From Rhytidiadelphus loreus (Eukaryota > Streptophyta > Bryopsida > Hypnales > Hylocomiaceae): 64,000 bases of DNA. The translations under genes were made by a program, and so were the position numbers. The number at the start of each line of letters is the position of its first letter. Position 1 is the first letter of the stretch. Below the pieces are notes generated by a model. It saw only the letters and a list, made by a program, of their open reading frames with translations, was not told the origin of the DNA and did not search any database. The stretch covers positions 31,315,001 to 31,379,000 of the forward strand of contig OX344765.1 in NCBI GenBank assembly GCA_947034895.1, given 5' to 3'. This document shows positions 24,793-36,358 of the stretch, piece after piece.

Positions 24793-25736
24793 TTAAACCC
24801 CTAAAGGACCAAACACCAATTTTTTGGCAACATAGTAATTTTGGGTAGCTCACTATAGATGGAATTTTTATTTTTTTTCTTTGAAAATTTCACACAGTGT
24901 GTGCCTGAGGATTAGCTTTTAAGGCCCAACAATTTTCATAACTTTTGACTACATGGTTCAAAAGCTATTGCATGATATGTAATTTTTAGCGTTCGATGGG
25001 TAGCCTCTTAAACCCAAAAAACTTCTTTAAAAATCAATTTAATAAAAAATTAAAATTTGAAATTGGTTTTCTAGATTTATATATACGTGAAAAACTTTGA
25101 ATTATTCCATTTTAATTTACGAGATGAAAGTTATGAGGTGTTCTAGTTATGGATTTCCCTCGGGATTTCCTACTTGAAAATAAACTTTGGAGTCCTTTAT
25201 TTAACTCAATTTTTATATTTTTTGAAAAAAAAAAAAATTTATGATGTAGATTGTTTATTATTACATTACCACCGTTGGGATTGGAAATTTTCAATTTTAT
25301 AATTAAATATTAACAATTTAGTGTTCTAAATCACTTTGTACTTCTTTCTACTTACTACTTTTTTCCTATTTGTTGTGCAATTCCAAATGATCTAAAATTC
25401 TTCAAGAATGTAGCCAACTTGACTTGAGGAATGAATCCAAAGAGTAACCACCATTTGGGACATTTTTTCATACAAATGTGACCTTGTGAAGTGCAGCTGC
25501 CCGTGTTTTCACAGGGCCAAAAAAAGGATTTTTGTCACTTCAAACATTAATATCTTGCAATCTACATGGTGAAAAATTCTGAAATTTTTTCCACATCTTT
25601 TCAAAATATTTTACTACAAGATCCTATGGTTACATGTGTCCAAATTTTTTTTCATCTAAAACTTGGAGCTTGTAAATGCAAGGGCAGTTTTGGAGCGTTT
25701 TTGGTGAAAACATAGTCTCTGACCTTTAGGGGTTAA
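24793..25736. mobile_element. TTAA element, family A (944 bp)
   Basis: The ends are TTAAACCCCTAAAGGACC and GACCTTTAGGGGTTAA. The interior shares ordered words with the copies at 26874, 35425 and 51802 (ATATCTTGCAATCT, AAGATCCTA.GGTTA, GGCAGTTTTG). No transposase frame is present. It is an old, non-autonomous copy with TTAA at both borders. Confidence 0.75.
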
Positions 25737-26161
25737 GGTTGACAAAGGATGGAAAGTAAAAAGGATGACTTACCACTTGAGGTGACCACACACCTAATTT
25801 GGAACCATGTTTTCAACGATGGTAATATGTGGGCATGGATATATGAGCTTGTGAACATTGAGCGTATACAACAATTGAAGGTGCTTATAGTATAAATACT
25901 TATATCCATGGAAAGTTTCTATAACATAGGAATGTAGACTCCTAAGTTGCTCATGTGCTAATGACTCCATGCTCGCATAATAGCAATTGTGGAGTTTAAA
26001 CAAAGTCATTTTCTTTGATGTGGTCTTGCATTTTTCAATAAAGATCATAGTTCCTTTCAAATTTATCTTACATGCTAATGTATTAAAAGTCTCCAATCTT
26101 TTTGGAAAATATCCTAGAAGTTTAGTAAACCTTCACAAGGTATAATATAAGGGAATAATTG

Positions 26162-26163
<2 letters not shown>

Positions 26164-26200
<37 letters not shown>
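26164..26200. repeat. (AT)n microsatellite
   Basis: An uninterrupted AT dinucleotide run of about 35 bases is followed by A/T-only sequence to about 26245. Confidence 0.9.
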
Positions 26201-26202
<2 letters not shown>

Positions 26203-26577
26203 TTTTAAATTTTTTTTTTAAATTTAAATTTTTTTTTTTTTTTAAAGGTTTGTTACCCTACAGAATTTAATCATATAACTATTTAGACTTTCAAGACATT
26301 TTGTAGTGAAAGTTCAAGGTCATATTGAAAGCATAATCTATTGTCAAATATTTAATTTAATCTTTGCCGTTTGGTATTGTTTTTGAGTGAATTATCCCTC
26401 AAAAGATAATAGTTGCCATCCAAGGATTCAATTTTCAATGGTGGAGATTAAGAGCATCTCCTTCATAAACCTAAACAAACCCATCCCAAGCTTTATAATT
26501 TTGTTGACTACTGCAAACTCGCCATCACCCAATTCCATAGTGGTCCCTTCCAAACCATGCTACACACAAAAATGTAC

Positions 26578-26605
26578 CATGCCCGGGTATTTCTTCCCGG
26601 GCATG
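26578..26605. repeat. GC-rich perfect hairpin next to a TTAA element
   Basis: CATGCCCGGG (26578-26587) and its exact complement (26596-26605) flank an 8-base loop. It ends two bases before the TTAA of the element at 26608. In an AT-rich setting this is conspicuous. It could be the remains of another element's end or a terminator-like structure; no function is assigned. Confidence 0.6.
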
Positions 26606-26607
26606 AC

Positions 26608-26841
26608 TTAACCCTTAAACGCCTAGGTGGTGACTATAGAAATCATCTCATTTAGTTTTGTATGACATCATTTAATTTTAAAATTTTAAAAAGTATTCAT
26701 TGGAGGTCAAACTATTGTTCATAATGATCTTTCCTATTTGCACAAAATTCCAAGGATGAACAATTGCACTTCTATCCTACATAGAAAGATTCTTTGTCAT
26801 TCATCGGCTAAAAAACGTCCATAACGCCATTTAAGGGTTAA
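26608..26841 (+). mobile_element. TTAA element, family B (234 bp)
   Basis: The ends are TTAACCCTTAAACGCC and GCCATTTAAGGGTTAA. The interior (ATTGGAGGTCAAACTA, GATGAACAATTGCACTT, CTTTGTCATTCATCGG) is shared with copies at 28910 in the same orientation and at 42698 and 54273 inverted. It is non-coding and MITE-sized. Confidence 0.85.
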
Positions 26842-26873
26842 AGGCATCCATGTGTTCTTGTCATCTTGTCTAT

Positions 26874-28235
26874 TTAATCCCTAAAGGACCTTTGTCCCAT
26901 CGGGGGACAAAATGGATTTCAGGCAAGTTCCTATGATCTCAATTTTCAGTGAATTTTTTTGAAAATTTCTCATAAGATAGGAAAACTTATGAGCTTCGTG
27001 GGAATATAAATTTTATTTCAATTGGTGCCCGGGAACAAAAGTTATGGCATCTTAACCCCTAGATGCCCAAGTATGTTTTCAGCTTCCTGAAAACTGCTCT
27101 AAATTGAACAAAATGCCAACATTTTGATAAGATGTTTCAACTTTTCTGAAATTGTAACCGTAAAAATTCAAACTAGAATTGTTAGAGATTGCATAGGAAA
27201 AGAAAGCACAACAATATCACTTATGAAGCGAAAGATTATAATGTTTGATTAGGAGGGTGCTAAAATTGCAAAAAGGAATTGAAGTCTTTTTTGCAAGTCA
27301 AATCTAAAAAGTTGATGACCAAAAAAATATGATGTTAATGGGCCTAACTTGAAGAACCCAAATCAATTTTTGACTTCTCAAAATTCACCCTACAACTTTT
27401 TAAAATGAATTTAGAATGTGATTTTTTCTCCAAGATCTAGTGTATTTGAGGCTCATTTCCAAGAGCTCTTAACACTATGGAAAGTCAAGATTGCACAGGG
27501 GACCCATGCCCAAAATCTCTTATAGAAAAATCATTGTCATTTATTTTCAAGATCAGACTTTTGGAGGCAAAACTAGACTTCAAGAAGAACATTTAAAAAA
27601 TATAAACTACTAAAAATAGCAAATTGGCTAGGATTTATTTAACTTCAAAGTTTTGCAAACACCATATTTTGGTGCCTTGGGCATTTAGGGATTAAATATA
27701 ATTTTCATGTCACTGGGCAGAAAAATAAATCTACAAAAATTTGAAATTAATTTTTAAATTTTTCTTTTTCTTAAAGATCATATTTTTGTCTACATGTGAA
27801 GCTTTGATTCAATACCATTTTAGAGCTATTAACGATTTAGTTTTTCTTTCAATCTTGGACCTACTTCTACTGAACAATTTTTAAAAGAATGAAAATCAAT
27901 CGTTTTTTTTTTTTTTTTAATTCTAGACTTTCAACTCAATTCTTCAACACAAATTTTCTTAAATTCAAGGTCCATGGTGTAAATTTTTTCCCCAAATGGC
28001 ATTCAAAGTCATCTGAATTTGCAGACTAGTGTTCAAAAAAACTTTCTTTTTTCAACTTTGAATGCTAATATCTTTCAATCTGTACGGTCAAACTCCATAA
28101 AATTTTTACCACATGATACTAGACTAGTAAAGTACAAGATCCTACGGTTATATTCTAATATATATATTTTTTTTTGGTTTTTTTGGATGAATGCAGCAAA
28201 AATGGCAGTTTTGAGTAGTTTTTGACAGAAGTTAA
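26874..28235 (+). mobile_element. TTAA element, family A, with a nested element
   Basis: The left end TTAATCCCTAAAGGACC and interior match the 35425 copy. It is interrupted at a TTAA by the family C element 27052-27695. The right part (27696-28235) resumes the family A interior (GCAGACTAGTG, CAATCTGTACGGTCAAA, GATCCTACGGTTA, GGCAGTTTTGAG). The right terminus is shortened to AGTTAA, without the usual GGTCCTTTAGGGG. Confidence 0.75.
27052..27695 (+). mobile_element. TTAA element, family C (644 bp), nested
   Basis: The ends are TTAACCCCTAGATGCCCAAG and CTTGGGCATTTAGGGATTAA, an inverted repeat of about 17 bp with few mismatches. It sits inside the family A element 26874-28235, with TTAA on each side. 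A partial copy starts at 53978. Confidence 0.8.
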
Positions 28236-28909
28236 CATGTCGTAAATCCATTTCACAAGCCTGCAACTTCTAGCCAACCATCAACGAGGACATCTCCATG
28301 AACAATTGCAAAGTGGTGCTCTGAATTCATGGGGGTGAACAAACAAAGACGACAACCTGAAATAAATATATATATCCTCCTACCATGTGAAGTTGGTGCA
28401 AATGAGTGGGGGACCAGCCAATCCCGACTGATTTTGAGCACTATGTAGGATTTGGTGGCAATGCTCTAAGTTAAAGCCAATAAAAGCCCGACCGGGGCAC
28501 TGAAAAAGGGGTCTGTTGTTCTGATCCAGATGGGATTTCAGTTTCACAGAACATGGGAGATCATGTGAGGAAAAGCAAGCAAGCGGTCCTGTTGTGAATC
28601 TCAAAGCTGGAGAAAGGGATGAAAATAATTTGGATTTCTGATCAGAAAAAGGCCTGTCCGTCGTACTAAGCTTACTACAGTGCACACACTGACTCAGCTG
28701 AGTGAAGTTGTGTCTTTCCTGAATCATGGCTTCATGGCCCAAAACGCCATGAAGTCCAAATGATTCTGGGCGGAAAAGAATTGAAAAAAAAGAGTTTGTG
28801 TTTTGAGGGGATGATAGTGTTGTGCGAAACCTATAGCTTCTGTCTTCTCGGCTGACGCGAGGAGAGGCAAAACAAAATATAGATTCTCATGATGCTTGCT
28901 GAAGGATTC
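28236..28909. other. Spacer, no gene identified
   Basis: This stretch is less AT-rich than its surroundings. A minus-strand frame of about 120 codons (28380-28742) has no recognisable domain, and I do not call it a gene. Confidence 0.35.
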
Positions 28910-29138
28910 TTAACCCTTAAACGTCGAAGGGGGACCTTCGAAATCTTCCTTTTCTATTACCGTGTGAATCATTGACCTCCAGAATTGCAAAAGTAGTCAT
29001 TGGAAGTCAAACTACTGTAGAAGATCTTCCCTTTCCAAAATAAATTTAGAGGATGAATAGTTGCACTTCTGTCCTATACAGTTTGATTCCTTGTCATCCA
29101 TCGGACACAAAACGTCCGCCTTGACGTTCAAGGGTTAA
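28910..29138 (+). mobile_element. TTAA element, family B (229 bp)
   Basis: The ends are TTAACCCTTAAACGTC and GACGTTCAAGGGTTAA, an inverted repeat of about 16 bp. The interior is collinear with 26608-26841. Confidence 0.85.
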
Positions 29139-29199
29139 GCTTCAATAATCCTTCTTCCAACATTTTTAGAAAAAAACCTACACTTGTCATTCTTTGGTG

Positions 29200-29480
29200 A
29201 TGTGGTTGGCTGACCTTAGCCCGTAATCCGTGAAGGATGTTGAGGACGAAAAGTGTTTGATTGGGACAACTTCATTGTTTAGTGTGAAAATATAGAATGC
29301 ACCTATTGGTTCGATAATCGAAGCATTTTGGTAACTACCTTGGTCATAGGGGGTTGAGTCCATCAAGAGTTAAAGGACAATTGAGTCCGAAAATTGGTTC
29401 ATGGATGTCTTTAGTGTTCATTGTAGAAACAAAAAATACACCTATTAGTTCAATAATTGTGACCAAGGGTTAAATGTAGG
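29200..29480 (+). repeat. Dispersed repeat copies (CACCTATTGGTTC family)
   Basis: The words AAGGATGTTGAGGACGAAAA, TTCATTGTTTAGTG, ATGCACCTATTGGTTC and AACTACCTTGGTCAT recur at 14268-14480, 41030-41190 and, inverted, 53580-53720. A second, shorter copy (29400-29465) follows directly. The sequence is non-coding; termini are unclear. Confidence 0.55.
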
Positions 29481-29510
29481 GTTCCTTTTTTGAAAACCAG
29501 AAGTTCAATC

Positions 29511-29797
29511 CAGGGTTTTTTTTTCTGGCGATTTGGTGCAAAATTGCACCAAATTTTTTTTCCTAGCACCAAACCATAGGAAATTTTTAGGAAATTTTTG
29601 GATGAAATCGCCAAAAAATTTCAAGTTCAAGAAAAATCTTGGATGAAATCGCCACATTGTGAATGAAAACAGAATTATAGATATGTAGTAACACATTTTC
29701 TATCTAGTACATGGATGAATGTTGAAACTTGGAGCACCACCGTAACATTTAATATCGCCACTTCGCCACTTCATGAAAAATGAAAAAAAAAACCCTG
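29511..29797. mobile_element. hAT-like non-autonomous element, 287 bp
   Basis: The element starts CAGGGTTTTTTTTTC and ends AAAAAAACCCTG, an inverted repeat. It is flanked by an exact 8-bp direct repeat, GTTCAATC, at 29503-29510 and 29798-29805. CAGGG termini with an 8-bp duplication are typical of hAT transposons. The interior has further inverted words (GGTGCAAAATTGCACC) and no coding capacity. Confidence 0.85.
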
Positions 29798-30169
29798 GTT
29801 CAATCCTTCGACTGTTCCCTACTGTTCCCCTAAATGTTACACTTGGTCGACACATGAGAGCGCAAAAAAAAACCAGACGTTCCCTTGGTTCCCTCGCTGA
29901 GTCATCACAGACCCCACTCAGAATCCTCGTCAGCTCAGGATAAGGCTCACGGGAATAGGGCTTCCTTCCTCGACCCCTATATCACTCACCCCGACCCTTC
30001 CCCTGAAACACTCCCTTCCCAAATTTTCTCCGCACCACCGCTTCTCGCAGTTTCCTTCTGCCTCCCCTGCTCGCGTGGCTGCATTTTCACAGATTTTGTG
30101 GATGTTAGAGCAGTTTGCAGCGTAGTAGAGCATTTTAGAGCATTTTTCTGGGAGATTTTCGGCCTCACA

Positions 30170-30358
30170 ATGTGGACATTGGTGCATCCATTCGTGTCGC
30201 AGTGCTACCAAGCGGCGGGTGTGGCGAGAATCAGACTGCTCGGCTCAGGAGCCGCTCTCGTGGCTTCGCATTGCGCGCTCCGGTCGGCCGTGGCCGTCCC
30301 TCTTGTGTATATGCCTCTCAAAGATTACGAGGTCGTCGCGTTGCAGCAATTGTCGTGA
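30170..30358 (+). CDS. Possible small protein, 62 residues
   Basis: An ATG-initiated frame in a local GC-rich, CpG-containing island (about 29880-30360), which contrasts with the AT-rich flanks. The product starts MWTLVHPFVSQCYQAAG and is hydrophobic in the middle (LLGSGAALVAS), compatible with one membrane helix. The open frame extends upstream to 29885 without an ATG, which I read as leader. No family is recognised. It could be a real small gene, the first exon of a larger one, or a non-coding transcript with a chance frame. Confidence 0.35.
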   Translation: MWTLVHPFVSQCYQAAGVARIRLLGSGAALVASHCALRSAVAVPLVYMPLKDYEVVALQQLS

Positions 30359-31529
30359 AATTTGTACTACATCTGTAAAATAGCACATCATTTTGTGGAG
30401 CGATGAGGCAATGGCGGAGCTACGGCCTTCAAATGTGGAGATGAAGAAAGATTCTCGCCATATATACTTCGATCTTAGCTCGGATTTCGTAGCAAGAATG
30501 ATCTCAATTGCGTTACATGTACAGATTTTTATTCGGGCGAGAGTCGCCATAGATAGAACGATCAATGAGTGCACAGTTCATCTGATCCATACTGATGAGA
30601 TCGGGATACAGAGACGAATAGTCTCTGACAATAGAGCCTGTCGCTGTGATCTGTTACTCTTATGTGAACTCATTGTATCTCCGTGTTCATTACATGAAAG
30701 ATACTGTCACTCTAAATGAAAAGCCATTCTTGAGAATATTTCCTGTGCTTGGTGAACATTGACAGTGAATACATCTCCAGTACGGATTGAATGTTGAGTA
30801 TGGCAAGGGGAGTACGTGAGAGATGATCAATGCTTGTGAAGACCAGATTCATTACACTTCTTGCATCTGAATCCGCTTTCTCAGCTGAGGCAAGTAGGCA
30901 TCACAGCTGACCGAATAAAGCTGTTTTTATCTCAGAATCATATAAGTTTCACAGATCGAGATTGAAGAACTTTGTTGTCGTTCAACTTTGAGGTTCGCGC
31001 TGCAACTTTTGACTCAGGTGAAAAATTGCTTTTATGATCTTGTCTATTGTTTTAATATGCAAAGGTCGTGAGAAAGCTCAGTCATTGTGTGCTTCAGAAT
31101 CGCTTTCATCCGAAATCTGACGCTCATGGCGTACACTGAAAGGCAACTTTATGCGCATGCGAACGACTTTGCAATGCTGCACAGTCTTGGTTAGCTACTA
31201 CAATCTGTTCATGTAGTGTACTGTACAAACATACAAACAAACTTATGATTAACACCTTGGACAATGATGAGCACATAATCCCTGTGCTAGCAAGTTCCAC
31301 ATTTGCGGTCAGTCAGTTGTGATTGGCACAGAAGTTCCAAAGAATAGTTCATATTCAGCTTGTATATTTGTACTTTGTATTTAGAGACTACAATTTTTGG
31401 CTACATTGTCAAATTTATAAATACCATCATATTATAGTATTCAATGTATAAGAATAGACAATTGTATTTGAACACACAACAAGAACTTTATGGGGTTTAC
31501 ATATTGTACATACAATGATTTGTTGACCT
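30359..31529. other. Spacer downstream of the small ORF
   Basis: Moderate composition with no repeats recognised. Frames at 30393-30719 (plus) and 30245-30574 (minus) overlap one another and have no family resemblance. Part of it could be a 3' untranslated region of a transcript from the GC island. Confidence 0.35.
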
Positions 31530-32106
31530 TTAACCCCTAAAAGTCTGGATTCATCTCCAAAATTGACAATTTGAGAAAAACCATTATAAACTACAATTTG
31601 GAAGAATATTTTGGAATTGGTATACAAATGAAAGCTGTGGATTTTGATTTTTAAATTCTATCCGTACGGTTAGATCTACTAATGCTATCACCAATCTTTT
31701 TCTATAAATTTTGAAAAGAAAATTTCAGAATTCCTTCTAAATTCAATTACAAGTAAAATATTATCATTTTTCGAGTAAAACTTGTTGGAATGGATTTGAA
31801 ATAAGGTTCTCTTCATATGGTGATTTTTTGAAATTTTTGTAACCTTTACATCTTTGACCTCATTTTTGCACATCTAGTTTTGAACTAAAGTCAATGCAAA
31901 TTGACCACTTGACATACTTCGACATTTGTAATTTTAGAAATGTATATATTCTAGTAACACCAAATCCAACCGATGGATAGGACAACAACTTGATAGAGTA
32001 CCACCAAAAATTAGGATGACTTTCATCCAAGCAGGAATGAGATAGAAACAAGGATCTGAATTTGTTCATTGTCCAGAAAATGGACGTTAGGGCGCTCCAG
32101 GGTTAA
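31530..32106. mobile_element. TTAA element, 577 bp
   Basis: The left end is TTAACCCCTAAAAGTCTGG and the right end is GCGCTCCAGGGTTAA. The inverted repeat is short and worn. The interior is AT-rich and shares only the terminal plan with families A-C. Confidence 0.55.
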
Positions 32107-34198
32107 GGATAAAGGTTGATAATGTTAGATGGTAATTTTTTACTATAAGTCTTAATTGTTGTATGCATACAATAGTCGAGAGATTTCAGAATAGATCGTG
32201 GAGGGTTGTATCTTGGGTGAGTATGCAAAGATTCCAAGGCAATGAAAGGACTCAAATTTGCATATATTAGTGAGATAGTGCTTGATAATAGCAAAGGAAG
32301 TCAAGTGTAAATAACAATCATAGGCCACGAACTCTCTTGATATTGACGCAACTTGCTAGGTCTATTTTGGTAATTACTTTTATAATTAGATTTTTTTGTA
32401 GTTGTTATGGAGTATATAGAGAAAAATAACCCTGGCTCTTTGATTTGAAGTTACCATATCTCAATAGGATATATTGATTATAAATATGTACAACACCTAA
32501 ATATTAGATTCTATCTTAATTTAATCACTGAGAGCATTTCTAGCAATGCGAAAACCTCATTGTTGCCCAATTTGGGATGATGTTTACAATGAATGCTTTG
32601 ATTTATCTTTTAATTTTCTTATCTTGTCTCTAAAAGCAATTTATTTCATGACCAACAACATTTTTGAATGTGTTTTTTCAATACTATTATCACACATTTA
32701 TAATAAATAGTATAGGTGCCAATTAGGTTTGAGTGAGTCAAGATTTGGAGAGGAAAGGTGTGAATTCTCTTAAGGTGTGCACCATCAAGAGAAGAATGAG
32801 TCTTGAAGAGGGTTGTGAGTTCTCGGACATAGGGGGACGCTGGCCTAAACCAATAGGGGAACGTTGGACCTGTACTTTAAATTGCCTCTTAATGTATCCC
32901 TAGACTTTAGTTAATGTGTCCTTAAAATGCTTATCTTTGATTCGCTGACGCATTTGAAGGACACATACTTAACTTTGATTTGCTAACTACTGATTTTTGC
33001 AGATTTTGGTTTAGGATCCACCTATGTGACAATTTCAATGGTCTAGGGAGCCGCCACTTTGAAAAATCATAGAAATCACATACTACATCCAAAAAATCAA
33101 TTTTTTTTTTGGAATATTCATGATTTTCAATTGCTAACACTACAAAGATATCATTTTTAGGAAAAAGATGTCTCCACCTATGCTGGATTTCTTATATTGA
33201 CGGTTTTGGGTGCTTCCACTTTAGGTGTAAAGTGTCCCTTAGACGTGTCCATGAGAAAGACAACATCAGTAGTAGTTCAGAATGACTGGACTTCATTCAT
33301 GGCTTCTAGTTGACGTAAAATCTTGTAAAATCTTGTGTCCTCAATCACTCAAGAGCTGGGAAATTGGAAGTTGCCATGTGCCATTTCAGTGGCCATTTCA
33401 CTTCCCTCAAGTCAGCATTGTCCCCTTCAAAGGGTGCCCCCACAGTAAAATTATTGAATGGGACATGATGTGTACAAGCATTTAACTTTGTACACGTGGC
33501 TGTAAAAAACTGCCATGATGTTATAGTGTTTTAACCCCACAGATTTTACCATCCCTTCACAACCTGTAACGCAGTGGTTTTTTGGCAATTAAATGCCCAA
33601 ATTTTCTTTTAAAAACACATAGGCAGCTTCAAGAGTATCGAAGAAAAGGGGGTAAATGTGTTAAAAAATGCTAGACTGTAAGGATGGCTCTGCATATTGT
33701 TGCCACAATGTTCCAAAACCTCATATCATTCTATCATGTAGAGCAAGCACATACAAAAATTGCATACAAAAATTACATACTCAAAATTGCATAATAAAAA
33801 ATAATCTCCTTTGATTCAGCCCCGCCCCACCCCACTAGAATGAAGGCGCCATGAAACTCATAACCTTCTTGAAAAAAAGGTCACATAATTATTTGTCCAA
33901 AAATAAAAACCTTGTTGTATTGTCAAATGCGCCACTACCCCCAAACCACCATCATCACTTTGGGTACATTTCCAAAATCAATAATTATATACATTTCCAA
34001 AATTAAGTATGTGGAAGAAATGATTTTAGAGCCTCTAGTACCAAAAAAAACTTTGACCCTTCATAACTTCAACATACAATATCTAAATGTTGCATTCTTT
34101 GTTGTATTGGAACCTCCTTTTACTTGCCAACAAGAAAATACAAAAATTTGACTAGTTCAATAATAGTAACTAGGCACAATGGTGTTTTGGGAGGTGCC

Positions 34199-34261
34199 CA
34201 CCTTACAATACAATACAATCACCTTATAGTACAATATAGTCACCTTACAGTACAATAAAGT
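34199..34261. repeat. 21-bp tandem repeat, three units
   Basis: Three consecutive 21-mers begin CACCTTA and contain GTACAATA- or ATACAATA-type cores, with a few differences between units. Confidence 0.8.
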
Positions 34262-35192
34262 TTTAGCTCCTCGTTGAAAACCCATGAAAATACTACTAAG
34301 GAAACTCCACCTAAAACCGATCCAATAAGCTTTGTGGCACCATGGGTATACAAAGAGAAAATATTGAAGGCTTCTTGCACATTTGGCACATGTAAATGAA
34401 AAAATGCAAAGGGTTGAGTAAACTTGGAAGTACAAAGGATTCATTAGTTATTGTTTTTTATCCCTCCACTACCCACCCAAAAGAATCAGGTAACCCATTT
34501 CAATTAACCACCACCCCTCCCAAAATAAATGCAAGAAAAATAAATTTAGAGACATGTTTAGAGATGAATACAAAAAACAAATAAGGATATTGAATGTATG
34601 CATATATATGTATGTGGCAAATACATGTATGTTCCATATTTTTGGCAACTCTAGGGCATTAGAAAAATATAAAGAGTTTCAGATTTAGAAAGAAATTTGA
34701 AAACAAAATCAATATCAATATCACAATAGACCATTTCAACAATTTGAATGAAGTTGTATAAGAGAAAATAGATGAAATAGATGGCAATTATGTTGTCATT
34801 GGATTTGAATTTAATTCTATAACTTTTTCTAAGGTTTTTTCCAATAAAAAAGATGTGTACTTTGGGGATTTTAGCATACATGCCCAAGTAGATGCAAAAA
34901 TATACCATCAAAAAATTAAATAAACTAAAAAAACAAAAACTCTTTAATCCATGTAAGACAAAGCTCATTGCAAAGGATATTGAATTATGAGTTAGTCCTC
35001 AGTATCTTTTATTTTGTATACTCTATTTTGCCACTACTTAAGATTATAATTATTTTATTTTATTTTTCAAAGATGAAATCATATGCCTTCAATAAGCCAT
35101 AAGATTTTTAGAATATTTTGTGAAAAATTGAAATCATCATGATTTTTTTTGAAGAAATGGTGAAGAAAATGCAAACCCAAAGTTCAAATTTT

Positions 35193-35198
<6 letters not shown>

Positions 35199-35239
<41 letters not shown>
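35199..35239. repeat. (AT)n microsatellite
   Basis: An AT dinucleotide run of about 40 bases. It is flanked by a near-duplicate of about 55 bp containing GAAGAAAATGCAAA, present at about 35150-35185 and 35290-35325. Confidence 0.85.
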
Positions 35240-35242
<3 letters not shown>

Positions 35243-35424
35243 TTATTTTTAAAAAATTTGTGAAAAATTGAATTATCATAATTTTTTTGAAGAAATGATG
35301 AAGAAAATGCAAATCAAATTTAAATATGCTTAAAAAATTTGAAAATTTAACCCTAGGTGTACACTATAGTTTAGTTGACTATAGCTTAAACCAAATTTTG
35401 TGTCATTCTATAATTTTAAAACCA

Positions 35425-36358
35425 TTAACCCCTAAAGGACCATTGTCCCTTCGGAGGACAATTGCGTTTTTGGGCAGGTACCTACGGTCTGAAATTTTCT
35501 CCTAATTTTTTGAAATCTTTTTTGGAGGTAGAAAAGTTGATTAGCTTCGTGGGAATATTTATTTTTTTCAAAATCGATGCCTGGAAACAATAGTTATGAC
35601 CAAATAAGCTCAAACGAGGGGATGGCGGGCAACTCGGGCAGCCAAAAAAATGGACAAAAATTTGAATTTTTTTTTAATATTTTTTTTTCTCATAGATTAT
35701 ATTTTTGTCTATTTGGAAAGATTTTATTCATTTCATTTGGATATGTTATGAGAAAGTTATGGACATTCTTGTTATTCGGGCAGTTAGAGAATCTTCTTGA
35801 AAAAAATAACTTGTAGGATTCATTTCTGAATGCAATTTTTCAGATTTTTCAATTTTTTTTTTCCATGGTCTGATTTACTTGCTAAAACAATCTCACCATT
35901 GGGATTAGTGCATTTTAATTCCATCTAAAATATATGAATATTTTAGATTTTCCTTCTATCTCATACCTACTTCTACTTAACAATTTTTTTAAGAATGATA
36001 ATTTATTTTTTTTTGAATTTTTTTTTAACTAGACTCTCAACTCAATTCTCTACTATAAAGATTTAAAGCTCAAAACTCTGTAGTGCAAAAATTTTAAGTT
36101 AAAAATGTTCAAAGTAAAAAAATCTAGTCCCGCAATGTGCTGAAAAACTTGTTTTTTCCACTTTAAACGCCGATATCTTGCAATCTGTGCGGTCAAAAAT
36201 TCTGAATTTTTTTTGACACAGTCTCATACTAGTTAGGTGTAAGATCCTACGGTTAGATATATAAAAAAAATGTTTCAATTTTTTTTACTCCTTGCTATAG
36301 ATATGGCAGTTTTGAGTGTTTTCTGGCAGAAAAAAGGCCTTGGTCCTTTAGGGGTTAA
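35425..36358 (+). mobile_element. TTAA element, family A (934 bp), best copy
   Basis: The ends are TTAACCCCTAAAGGACCA and TGGTCCTTTAGGGGTTAA, a perfect 18-bp inverted repeat including TTAA. It is the most intact family A copy and serves as the reference for 24793, 26874 and 51802. No frame of transposase size is present. Confidence 0.88.

Larger units (their letters stand above)
32107..35424. other. Intergenic, AT-rich, no gene seen
   Basis: It contains a threefold 21-bp tandem repeat (34199-34261) and an (AT)n run (35199-35239). A TTAACCCCACAG word at 33530 resembles the end of a TTAA element, but no partner end was found. Frames are short and unconvincing. Confidence 0.45.

Noticed and set aside
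29885..30169. N-terminal extension of the 30170 ORF
   Set aside because: The frame is open but has no ATG before 30170, and its content (His/Ser/Pro-rich) looks like leader sequence.
33528..33545. TTTAACCCCACAG as the left end of another TTAA element
   Set aside because: No complementary GGG...TTAA end was found within about 1.5 kb.
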